A DNA stretch of 64,000 nucleotides, from NCBI RefSeq assembly GCF_031450805.1, contig NZ_JARTVY010000001.1:2480001-2544000 (forward strand), in the 5' to 3' direction. Position numbers and translations under genes: made by a program. Positions 9,502-17,044 of the stretch are shown piece by piece. Origin of the DNA: Caballeronia sp031450805 (GTDB lineage Bacteria > Pseudomonadota > Gammaproteobacteria > Burkholderiales > Burkholderiaceae). Under the pieces are notes generated by a model. That model had not been told where the DNA came from and did not search any database. It saw only the letters and a list, made by a program, of their open reading frames with translations. Every line of letters begins with the position of its first letter. The stretch's first letter is position 1.

Positions 9502-10719
9502 TCAATGGGCGATGGGTTCGGCGCCTGGCGCGCTCGCAGTGAGCGCTTCGACGAAGCCGGACGCGAGACGGCGGGCGTTCGCATCGGCGGCGAGCACGTC
9601 GTCGAGCGACGCGGCGCTGGCGTTCGGCAACGCGTTCAGCACGCGTTCGACTACACCGCCGATCGCCATGAAACCGATGCGGCGCGCGAGGAAGGCTTCC
9701 ACGGCGATTTCGTTCGCCGCGTTCAGCGCCGCGCTGGCAATCCCGCCGGCCTCGAGCGCCTCGATGGCGAGCGCGAGACACGGAAAGCGCGCGAAGTCGG
9801 GCTTCTCGAACGTGAGCGACGCGATCTGCGCCAGATCGAGCGGCGCGACGCCGGAATCGACGCGCTCCGGATACGCGAGCGCATGGGCGATCGGCGTACG
9901 CATGTCGGGATTGCCGAGTTGCGCGAGCACGGAGCCGTCCGCGTAGGACACCATCGAATGGATCACGCTCTGGGGATGGATCAGCACGTCGATGCGCGAG
10001 CCCGGCAGATCGAACAGCCAATGCGCCTCGATGACCTCGAGACCCTTGTTCATCATCGTCGCCGAATCGACGGAAATCTTGCGGCCCATTGCCCAGTTAG
10101 GGTGCTTGCAGGCCTCGTCCGGCGTGACGTCGACGAGGGTTGCGGGTTCGCGGGTGCGGAACGGGCCGCCCGACGCGGTCAAAATGATCTTCGACACGCC
10201 GCCGTGCAGTTTCGCCTCGCTGTCCGTGCACACGGGCAGGCACTGAAACACGGCGTTGTGCTCGCTGTCGACCGGAAGCAGGATCGCGCCGTTGTCGCGC
10301 ACTGCGTCCATGAAAATCTGGCCGGACATGACGAGCGCTTCCTTGTTCGCGAGCAGGATGCGTTTGCCGGCGCGGGCCGCGGCCAGCGTGGGCGCGAGGC
10401 CCGCGGCGCCGACGATGGCCGCGACGACCGTATCGCATTGCGCCGCGCGCGCGACTTCGACGAGCGCATCCGGGCCGTGCGTCACCTCGGTCTTGCTGCC
10501 CGCCGCGCGCAACGCCGCCGCGACGCGCGCAGCCGTTTCGGCGTCGCCGACGACGGCCACTTCCGGCTGAAAGCGCAGGCATTGGGCGACGAGTTTGTCG
10601 CCGTTACGGTGGGCGGTGAGCGCATAGACCGAGAACCGGTCCGAGTGCCGCGCGACGACGTCGAGCGTGCTGTCGCCGATCGAGCCCGTGGAACCGAGCA
10701 ATGTAAGACGTTTTTGCAT
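9502..10719 (-). CDS. dxr: 1-deoxy-D-xylulose 5-phosphate reductoisomerase
   Basis: The 405-residue enzyme converts DXP to 2-C-methyl-D-erythritol 4-phosphate with NADPH, the committed step of the MEP isoprenoid pathway. The N-terminal Rossmann motif GSTGSIGDSTLDV, the metal-binding LPVDSEHNA and the NWAMGRKISVDSATMMNKG segment are all present. Full length is typical. It is packed between cdsA (18 bp) and rseP (7 bp), in the same unit as uppS, which uses the isoprenoid product. Confidence 0.97.
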   Translation of the reverse strand: MQKRLTLLGSTGSIGDSTLDVVARHSDRFSVYALTAHRNGDKLVAQCLRFQPEVAVVGDAETAARVAAALRAAGSKTEVTHGPDALVEVARAAQCDTVVAAIVGAAGLAPTLAAARAGKRILLANKEALVMSGQIFMDAVRDNGAILLPVDSEHNAVFQCLPVCTDSEAKLHGGVSKIILTASGGPFRTREPATLVDVTPDEACKHPNWAMGRKISVDSATMMNKGLEVIEAHWLFDLPGSRIDVLIHPQSVIHSMVSYADGSVLAQLGNPDMRTPIAHALAYPERVDSGVAPLDLAQIASLTFEKPDFARFPCLALAIEALEAGGIASAALNAANEIAVEAFLARRIGFMAIGGVVERVLNALPNASAASLDDVLAADANARRLASGFVEALTASAPGAEPIAH

Positions 10720-10737
10720 GGAATCTTCTCTGGCCGA

Positions 10738-11547
10738 TCAGCCGAGCATCAGCAAGGCAATCGGCAATACGGGCAACAATGCGTCGATGCGGTCGAGAAC
10801 GCCGCCGTGACCCGGCAGCAGGCCGCTCGAATCCTTGACGCCCGCCTGACGCTTCAGCAGCGATTCGAATAGATCGCCGACCACGCTGAACACGACCAGC
10901 ACGGTCAGCGCGACGAGCGCGCGAACCCAGCCGAGATGGCCGACGAAAGCCGTGAACAAGGTGGGCGCGTAGGCGCCGGTGGCGGCGGCGATCGACCCGA
11001 TCACCATGACGGCGACCCAGCCGCCGAGTGCGCCTTCCCAGGTTTTGCCGGGGCTGATCGACGGCGCGAGCTTGTGACGGCCCAGCGCTTTTCCGGCGAA
11101 GTATGCGCCTATGTCGGCCAGCCAGACGACTAGGAGAAGCGATAGCACGAACGCCACGCCCTGCATGCGCGCCTGAACGACCGCATGCCAGCAGGCGACG
11201 AACACGACGATTCCTGCGAACAGAAGGAACCCGCGCCACGCGCCTGCGGCCAGCACCGGCTTGCGGGAAAGCGCATACGGTCCCGCGAGCACCCAGAAGA
11301 TCGCGGCCATCTGGAAGAGCGGCTTCGGTACGACGACGTAGGCGCTGAAAATCAGCGCGAGTCCCGCGACGAGCGCATACGCGACCGGGCCGGCGCCGTT
11401 GAGCTTGAGGAGCCGCCCCCATTCCCAGGCTGCGAACACGACGACGAAACCGATCAGCGCCGCGAACGCCCCGATGGGCGCGAACAGCGTGACCGGCACG
11501 AGGACCGCGAGCAGGACGATTGCCGTGATGACACGGGTCTTTAGCAT
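10738..11547 (-). CDS. cdsA: Phosphatidate cytidylyltransferase (CDP-diglyceride synthase)
   Basis: The 269-residue polytopic membrane protein makes CDP-diacylglycerol from phosphatidate and CTP, the branch point of phospholipid synthesis. Several hydrophobic helices begin at residue 8. The family signature is clear near the C-terminus, with SLLKRQAGVKDSSGLLPGHG followed by a DRIDALL segment. Its ATG lies inside the end of uppS, a 7-bp overlap that suggests translational coupling. Confidence 0.96.
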   Translation of the reverse strand: MLKTRVITAIVLLAVLVPVTLFAPIGAFAALIGFVVVFAAWEWGRLLKLNGAGPVAYALVAGLALIFSAYVVVPKPLFQMAAIFWVLAGPYALSRKPVLAAGAWRGFLLFAGIVVFVACWHAVVQARMQGVAFVLSLLLVVWLADIGAYFAGKALGRHKLAPSISPGKTWEGALGGWVAVMVIGSIAAATGAYAPTLFTAFVGHLGWVRALVALTVLVVFSVVGDLFESLLKRQAGVKDSSGLLPGHGGVLDRIDALLPVLPIALLMLG

Positions 11548-12323
11548 GAAAGGGTGTCGGCCTTCTGCGATTGGGAAGCGAGTTGCGCGCTCGTGCGTCC
11601 GAAGCGGCGCTCACGGCCGCCATACGAAGCGATCGCGCGGTCCAGCGCGGCGGCGTCGAAGTCGGGCCAGTAGATGTCGGTGAAATAGAACTCGGTGTAC
11701 GCGAGCTGCCACAGCAGAAAATTGCTGATGCGCTGCTCGCCGCCCGTGCGGATGAAGAGATCCGGCTCGGGTGCATAAGCCATCGCAAGATGCTCGGCGA
11801 ACGATTCATCGTCGACGCGCGCCGGCGCGCCTTGTTCGAGCGATTGCGCGATGAGCTTCTTCGTCGCCTGCATGATGTCCCAGCGTCCGCCGTAGTTCGC
11901 GGCGATGGTCAGCGTGAGGCGCGTATTGCGTGCGGTCTTGGTTTCGGCGCGCTGGATAAGCGCGCGAATGCGGTCGTCGAACATGGAGACGTCGCCGACG
12001 ACGCGCAGACGAATGCCGTTTGCGTGCAGCTTGCCGATCTCGCGCTCGAGCGCGGTGACGAACAGGCGCATCAGAAACGAAACTTCGTCGGTAGGACGGC
12101 GCCAGTTTTCCGAACTGAACGCGAACAGCGTGACGAACTCGACGCCACGCCGCGCGCAGCTTTCGACGGTGGCGCGCACCGCATCGACGCCGCGCGTATG
12201 ACCGGCGACACGCGGCAAACGCCGTTCGGTCGCCCAACGGCCATTGCCGTCCATGATGATCGCGACGTGGCGCGGGACAGCCGCGACATCGGGCACGCGA
12301 ACGGTAGAGCTGGTATAGGTCAT
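11541..12323 (-). CDS. uppS: Undecaprenyl diphosphate synthase
   Basis: The 260-residue cis-prenyltransferase condenses isopentenyl diphosphate onto farnesyl diphosphate to give the C55 carrier lipid for peptidoglycan and O-antigen. The catalytic region IIMDGNGRWATERRLPRVAG and the later TLFAFSSENWRRP and IRTGGEQRISNFLLWQ motifs are intact. It overlaps cdsA by 7 bp and follows frr after an 82-bp gap. The longer-than-usual N-terminus (about 15 residues before the core) is unremarkable. Confidence 0.97.
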   Translation of the reverse strand: MTYTSSTVRVPDVAAVPRHVAIIMDGNGRWATERRLPRVAGHTRGVDAVRATVESCARRGVEFVTLFAFSSENWRRPTDEVSFLMRLFVTALEREIGKLHANGIRLRVVGDVSMFDDRIRALIQRAETKTARNTRLTLTIAANYGGRWDIMQATKKLIAQSLEQGAPARVDDESFAEHLAMAYAPEPDLFIRTGGEQRISNFLLWQLAYTEFYFTDIYWPDFDAAALDRAIASYGGRERRFGRTSAQLASQSQKADTLSC

Positions 12324-12405
12324 GGCCGCTGAATCTTGTTATCGACGGGGGTGAAACGCCAGCCCTGGATCACGAGAGCCGGAGCTGGCAAGACCGGCTA
12401 CGGCC

Positions 12406-12966
12406 TCACACCGTCATGATTTCGGCTTCTTTCGTCTGAACGAGCTTGTCGATTTCGGCGACGAACTTGTCGGTGAACTTCTGGACGTCATCGCTTGCGC
12501 GGCGCTCGTCGTCTTCCGAGATTTCCTTGTCCTTCACGAGCTTCTTCAGTTGCTCGTTCGCATCGCGGCGCAGATTGCGCACGGCGACTTTCGCGGACTC
12601 GCCTTCGCTCTTCACGACTTTCGTCAGCTCGCGGCGGCGCTCTTCGGTCAGAGCGGGCATCGGGACGCGGATCAGGTCGCCCTGGGTCGCCGGATTCAGG
12701 CCGAGATCCGATTCGCGGATGGCCTTCTCGATGACCGGCACCATCTTCTTTTCCCACGGCTGCACGCCGATGGTACGGGCATCGACGAGCGTCATGTTCG
12801 CGACTTGCGAGATGGGCACGTTCGAGCCGTAGTAATCGACCTGGATGTGATCCAGCAGGCCGGTGTGCGCGCGGCCCGTGCGAATCTTGGCGAGATCGGC
12901 CTTGAATGCTTCGATCGACCGCTGCATCTTCTGGTCGACGCCCTTTTTAATGTCAGCCACACTCAT
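12406..12966 (-). CDS. frr: Ribosome recycling factor
   Basis: The 186-residue protein works with EF-G to split post-termination ribosomes. The sequence shows the tRNA-mimic three-helix bundle pattern, with conserved KIRTGRAHTGLLDHI and the C-terminal RRASDDVQKFTDKFVAEID. A Shine-Dalgarno GGAGG sits 5 bp before ATG 12966, which rules out the in-frame TTG four codons upstream. It follows pyrH, the standard pyrH-frr pairing. Confidence 0.97.
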   Translation of the reverse strand: MSVADIKKGVDQKMQRSIEAFKADLAKIRTGRAHTGLLDHIQVDYYGSNVPISQVANMTLVDARTIGVQPWEKKMVPVIEKAIRESDLGLNPATQGDLIRVPMPALTEERRRELTKVVKSEGESAKVAVRNLRRDANEQLKKLVKDKEISEDDERRASDDVQKFTDKFVAEIDKLVQTKEAEIMTV

Positions 12967-13067
12967 TTGAACCTCCAAAACCTTGGTTTACTGGCGATGC
13001 AGGCGCCTTCGCGATCTTCCGGCGCGTTTCCACGCCGGGTGCGGGCGGCGCCCGGTTACGCAAGAGT

Positions 13068-13781
13068 TTACACGTGGACGAGCGTGCCTTCGTCGTCGCC
13101 CTGCACGATGCGCTTCAGCGCGCCCGGCTTCGTGATGGAGAACACGCGGATCGGCAGCTTCTGGTCGCGGCACAGCGCGAATGCGGTAGCGTCCATGACC
13201 TGCAGATTGCGGCCGATCGCCTCGTCGAAGCTGATCGTGCTGTAGCGCGTGGCGCTCGGATCCTTCTTCGGGTCGGCGGAGTATACGCCATCGACCTTCG
13301 TCGCCTTCAACACCACTTCCGCGCCGATTTCCGAACCGCGCAGCGCGGCGGCGGTATCCGTCGTGAAGAACGGGTTGCCCGTACCGGCGGCGAAGATCAC
13401 GACCTTGCCCTCTTCGAGCTGGCGAATGGCGCGGGGGCGGATGTACGGCTCGACCACCTGATCCATGCGCAGCGCCGACTGCACGCGCGCCTCGATGCCC
13501 GCGTGGCGCATGGCGTCTTGCAGCGCGAGTGCGTTCATCATCGTGGCGAGCATGCCCATGTAATCGGCGGTCGCACGGTCCATGCCGGCTGCACCGCCCG
13601 CGACGCCGCGAAAAATGTTGCCGCCGCCGATCACGACGGCCAGCTGTGTTCCCAACCGCACCACTTCAGCGACGTCCGCCACCATCCTTTCGATCGTTGC
13701 GCGATTGATGCCGAAGGCATCGTCGCCCATGAGGGCTTCGCCGGAGAGTTTGAGGAGTACGCGTTTGTAGGCTGTGGGCAT
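13068..13781 (-). CDS. pyrH: Uridylate kinase (UMP kinase)
   Basis: The 237-residue amino-acid-kinase-fold enzyme phosphorylates UMP to UDP in pyrimidine nucleotide synthesis. The N-terminal RVLLKLSGEALMG and the GGGNIFRG and TGNPFFTTDTAA motifs identify PyrH. ATG 13781 (MPTAYKR) gives the family length; 12 extra upstream codons in the ORF are not conserved. A promoter-like TTGCGG-18-TACAGT lies upstream. Confidence 0.97.
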   Translation of the reverse strand: MPTAYKRVLLKLSGEALMGDDAFGINRATIERMVADVAEVVRLGTQLAVVIGGGNIFRGVAGGAAGMDRATADYMGMLATMMNALALQDAMRHAGIEARVQSALRMDQVVEPYIRPRAIRQLEEGKVVIFAAGTGNPFFTTDTAAALRGSEIGAEVVLKATKVDGVYSADPKKDPSATRYSTISFDEAIGRNLQVMDATAFALCRDQKLPIRVFSITKPGALKRIVQGDDEGTLVHV

Positions 13782-13823
13782 ATGAGGTTCCGATCGCGCC
13801 GAGGAGGGTTGCAACAACGTAGA

Positions 13824-13853
13824 ACTGTAGGGGTGAAACGTTACTTACCGCAA
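13824..13853 (-). promoter_or_regulatory. Candidate promoter for pyrH-frr
   Basis: On the minus strand TTGCGG (13853-13848) and TACAGT (13829-13824) are separated by 18 bp, a fair sigma70 match, about 45 bp upstream of the pyrH start. It could give pyrH and downstream genes a promoter independent of rpsB-tsf. Judged only by eye. Confidence 0.4.
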
Positions 13854-14027
13854 GCGGGCCGGATCGGGCAGACGGGCGCGGCGCATGCGGGAAAACCCGA
13901 ATATGCCGCGCCCGCCGCTCGCTGCGAACCGGATCGCAAAATTTCGATGCGGCGACAAGTCGCCGCCGGTACAACAGGTGATGCACGGCGCGCGCGCTTT
14001 CGACGACGCGCGCCCGGGGCTGCGTAC

Positions 14028-14909
14028 TTAGCCCTGCTTGGCAGCTGCGACTTGCGCTGCGACTTCAGCCGCGAAGTCGTCCTGACGCTTTTCGATGCCC
14101 TCGCCCACCACGAACAGCGCGAACTTCTGCACCGAAGCGTTGGCTGCCTTCAGCATCTGCTCGATGGTCTGCTTGTCGTTCTTCACGAACGGCTGGTTCA
14201 GCAGCGACACTTCCTTCAGGTACTTCTGGATCGAACCGTCGACCATCTTCGCGACGATTTCAGCCGGCTTGCCCGACTCGGCTGCCTTCTGCTCGGCGAT
14301 GCTGCGCTCCTTGGCGATCAGATCGGCCGGCACTTCGTCCGACGACAGCGACACCGGCTTCATCGCGGCGACGTGCATCGCGACGTCCTTGCCGACTTGC
14401 TCGTCCGCGCCCGTGAACTCGACGAGCACGCCGATGCGCGTGCCGTGCAGGTACGCGGCCAGCTTGTTCGCGGTTTCGAAACGCACGAAGCGGCGGATCG
14501 ACAGGTTCTCACCGATCTTGCCGACGAGCGCGAGACGCACAGCGTCGACCGTCGTGCTTTCCAGCGGCAGCGCCGACAACGCGGCGACATCGGCCGGGTT
14601 GCTCTTCGCGACCAGTGCCGCGACGCCCTTGCCGAATGCCATGAAGTCGTCGTTCTTCGCGACGAAGTCGGTTTCGCAGTTCAGCTCGACGAGCGCGCCC
14701 ACGCCGCCCTCGACGTGCGCGACGACGATGCCTTCGGCCGTCACGCGCGACGCGGCCTTGCTCGCCTTGTTGCCGAGCTTCACGCGCAGCAGCTCTTCAG
14801 CGCGCGCCATGTCGCCGTCGGCTTCGGTCAGGGCCTTCTTGCATTCCATCATCGGCGCGTCGGTCTTCGCGCGCAGTTCTGCCACCATGCTTGCGGTAAT
14901 TGCCGCCAT
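14028..14909 (-). CDS. tsf: Elongation factor Ts
   Basis: The 293-residue protein is the nucleotide exchange factor for EF-Tu. The N-terminal UBA-like domain ends in the signature ELRAKTDAPMMECKKAL, followed by the paired core domains with VELNCETDFVAKND. ATG 14909 has GGAG six bases upstream; upstream codons in the same ORF belong to the intergenic region. It lies downstream of rpsB, separated by a terminator-like hairpin, and about 246 bp before pyrH. Confidence 0.97.
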   Translation of the reverse strand: MAAITASMVAELRAKTDAPMMECKKALTEADGDMARAEELLRVKLGNKASKAASRVTAEGIVVAHVEGGVGALVELNCETDFVAKNDDFMAFGKGVAALVAKSNPADVAALSALPLESTTVDAVRLALVGKIGENLSIRRFVRFETANKLAAYLHGTRIGVLVEFTGADEQVGKDVAMHVAAMKPVSLSSDEVPADLIAKERSIAEQKAAESGKPAEIVAKMVDGSIQKYLKEVSLLNQPFVKNDKQTIEQMLKAANASVQKFALFVVGEGIEKRQDDFAAEVAAQVAAAKQG

Positions 14910-14990
14910 CATTCGCTCCTTGAGTCTGTTTGATACGTGCCGCCGGCAGAAAACGCCCACGGCTGAAGTGCTTCGGAATCGCGCCGGCTT

Positions 14991-15023
14991 AAAAAAAAGG
15001 GGCCTTTCGCAAAGCCCCCTTTT
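14991..15023 (-). terminator. Intrinsic terminator/attenuator between rpsB and tsf
   Basis: Read on the minus strand, GGGG-G-CTTT pairs with AAAG-G-CCCC around a GCG loop (one internal mismatch) and is followed by eight T residues. It lies in the 134-bp gap after rpsB and before tsf, so it should end part of the rpsB transcripts and lower tsf relative to S2. Its opposite strand also has A/T flanks and could act weakly in both directions. Confidence 0.8.
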
Positions 15024-15043
15024 GTACCGGCCACAGGGCTCGA

Positions 15044-15796
15044 TTACGCCTCTGCGTTGACCTCGACGAACTCGTCGCCTTCGCCGTTGCGCACGGCCTG
15101 AACGACGTCGTTCACCGCATTGGCGCGGCCTTCGAGGATGGCGTCAGCCACGCCTTCGGCGTACAGCGCGACGGCCTTCGACGCGTCGTCGTTACCCGGG
15201 ATCACGTAGTCGATGCCTTCCGGCGAGTGGTTCGTGTCGACCACGGCGATGACCGGAATGCCGAGCTTCTTCGCTTCCGTCACGGCAATCTTGTGGTAGC
15301 CGACGTCGATGACGAACATTGCGTCAGGAATGCCGCCCATGTCCTTCACGCCGCCGATCGACTTTTGCAGCTTGACCATTTCGCGTTCGAACAGAAGCGC
15401 TTCCTTCTTGCTCATGCGCTCGGTTTCGCCCGATTGCAGCGCCGCTTCCATGTCCTTCAGGCGCTTGATCGAGACCTTCAGCGTCTTGAAGTTGGTCATC
15501 ATGCCGCCGAGCCAGCGGGCGTTGACGAAAGGCATGCCAGCGCGCGCTGCTTCCTGAGCGATGGTGTCGCGCGACTGGCGCTTCGTGCCGACGAAAAGGA
15601 TCGTGCCGCGGTTCGCTGCCAGCTGACGCACGTACTTCAGCGCGTCGTTGTAGAGCGGCAGGGTCTTTTCGAGGTTGATGATGTGAATCTTGTTGCGATG
15701 ACCGAAGATATAGGGGGCCATCTTCGGGTTCCAGAAGCGCGTTTGGTGACCGAAGTGGACACCGGCTTCCAGCATTTGACGCATCGTGACTGCCAT
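15044..15796 (-). CDS. rpsB: 30S ribosomal protein S2
   Basis: The 250-residue small-subunit protein S2 has the standard opening TMRQMLEAGVHFGHQTRFWNPKM with its two His residues, then FVGTKRQSRDTI and the PDAMFVIDVGYHKIAVTEA segment. GGAG-like purines precede the ATG. It heads the minus-strand supercluster and faces map across a 385-bp divergent region that contains a good promoter. In many bacteria S2 represses its own message through the leader; the leader here is about 200 nt, long enough for that. Confidence 0.98.
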   Translation of the reverse strand: MAVTMRQMLEAGVHFGHQTRFWNPKMAPYIFGHRNKIHIINLEKTLPLYNDALKYVRQLAANRGTILFVGTKRQSRDTIAQEAARAGMPFVNARWLGGMMTNFKTLKVSIKRLKDMEAALQSGETERMSKKEALLFEREMVKLQKSIGGVKDMGGIPDAMFVIDVGYHKIAVTEAKKLGIPVIAVVDTNHSPEGIDYVIPGNDDASKAVALYAEGVADAILEGRANAVNDVVQAVRNGEGDEFVEVNAEA

Positions 15797-16181
15797 GAAA
15801 TTCTCCGCGAGGGTTGGGTCTTAAGCCGGCTGCCGCATCCCGCGCTGCATTGAACGCGCGAGACACCCTGGGTGCGCCGGCTTGAGTTTCGAAAAAGCGT
15901 CGAGGCGATATGAACCGCCGCCAACGCTCCAAGCCTTCGGTTCGTGCGTATATCCTGCCGACAAGCAAGCAGAGCGCGGACCGAGACTTAGCCCGTGAGT
16001 ATAGCATGTGAGGATTGCGAGGCTCAAGCACGCGACGACCGCCGCGGCATGCGCCACGCCCCCTGCGGACTCGCCGCGCGCGGGTCCGATCGCGCTGCGT
16101 CCCCTATCTCAAAGGTGCGATAATGCCGGTTTGGCGGTTTCCGCCCGCCTTTCACGCAATCCGCGCATCCCGAGCCAATCC
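15797..16181. other. Divergent intergenic region between rpsB and map
   Basis: This 385-bp gene-free region holds the rpsB leader and promoter on the minus strand and the map upstream region on the plus strand. A GATAAT box at 16119-16124 could be the -10 element of a map promoter, but no convincing -35 is seen. Short ORFs that cross it show no protein-like character. Confidence 0.6.
15998..16027 (-). promoter_or_regulatory. Promoter of the rpsB supercluster
   Basis: On the minus strand TTGAGC (16027-16022) is followed after 18 bp by TATACT (16003-15998), a close sigma70 match. Transcription would begin near 15990 and give a leader of roughly 195 nt before the rpsB ATG. This is the best promoter seen for the run rpsB to lpxB. 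Confidence 0.65.
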
Positions 16182-16991
16182 ATGTCCATTACGCTGAAAA
16201 ACGATCACGATATCGCGCAGATGCGCGTCGCCTGCCGGCTCGCCAGCGAAGTGCTCGATTTCATCACGCCGCATATCGTTCCGGGCGTGACCACCGAAGA
16301 ACTCGACCGCCTTTGCCACGACTACATGGTGAAGGAACAGGGCACGGTGCCGGCCCCGCTCAATTATCAGCCGCCGGGTTATCCGCCCTATCCGAAGGCC
16401 ACCTGCATCTCGGTCAACGACGTGATCTGCCACGGCATCCCGAGCGAGAAGGTGCTCAAGAACGGCGATGCGCTCAATATCGACATCACCGTCATCAAGA
16501 ACGGCTATTTCGGCGATACGAGCCGCATGTTCATCGTCGGCGAAGGGTCCATTCTCGCGAAGCGCCTCGTGCAGACGACGTTCGACTGCATGTGGCTCGG
16601 CATCGACCAGGTGCGCCCGGGCGCGCACCTCGGCGACATCGGCCATGCCATTCAGAAGCACGCCGAAGCACAGGGCTACAGCGTGGTGCGCGAATATTGC
16701 GGTCACGGCATCGGCCAGGTGTTCCACGAAGAGCCGCAAGTGCTGCATTACGGGCGTCCTGGCACGGGCATCGAGTTGCAGGCGGGCATGATCTTCACCG
16801 TCGAGCCGATGATCAACGCCGGCCGCCGCGATATCCGCACGATGCCCGACCAGTGGACCGTCAAGACGCGCGATCGCAGCCTGTCGGCGCAATGGGAACA
16901 TACGGTGCTCGTCACGCCGGGCGGCTATGAAGTGCTGACGGTATCGGCCGGGACGCAGGCGCCGTCGCAACTCATCGCGGCCACGGCCTGA
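16182..16991 (+). CDS. map: Methionine aminopeptidase type I
   Basis: The 269-residue enzyme removes N-terminal methionine from nascent proteins. Metal ligands of the pita-bread fold are visible: Asp in DITVIKNG and GDTSR, His in EYCGHGIG, Glu in TVEPMIN and the final Glu in QWEHTVL. ATG 16182 gives the usual type I length; the ORF upstream of it is intergenic. It diverges from rpsB and is followed by glnD after 53 bp. Confidence 0.97.
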   Translation: MSITLKNDHDIAQMRVACRLASEVLDFITPHIVPGVTTEELDRLCHDYMVKEQGTVPAPLNYQPPGYPPYPKATCISVNDVICHGIPSEKVLKNGDALNIDITVIKNGYFGDTSRMFIVGEGSILAKRLVQTTFDCMWLGIDQVRPGAHLGDIGHAIQKHAEAQGYSVVREYCGHGIGQVFHEEPQVLHYGRPGTGIELQAGMIFTVEPMINAGRRDIRTMPDQWTVKTRDRSLSAQWEHTVLVTPGGYEVLTVSAGTQAPSQLIAATA

Positions 16992-17044
16992 TCCTGCCTC
17001 TTCGCTGAATCTCGCTGCTCCCTCCACGCCGACCGAATCGACTC

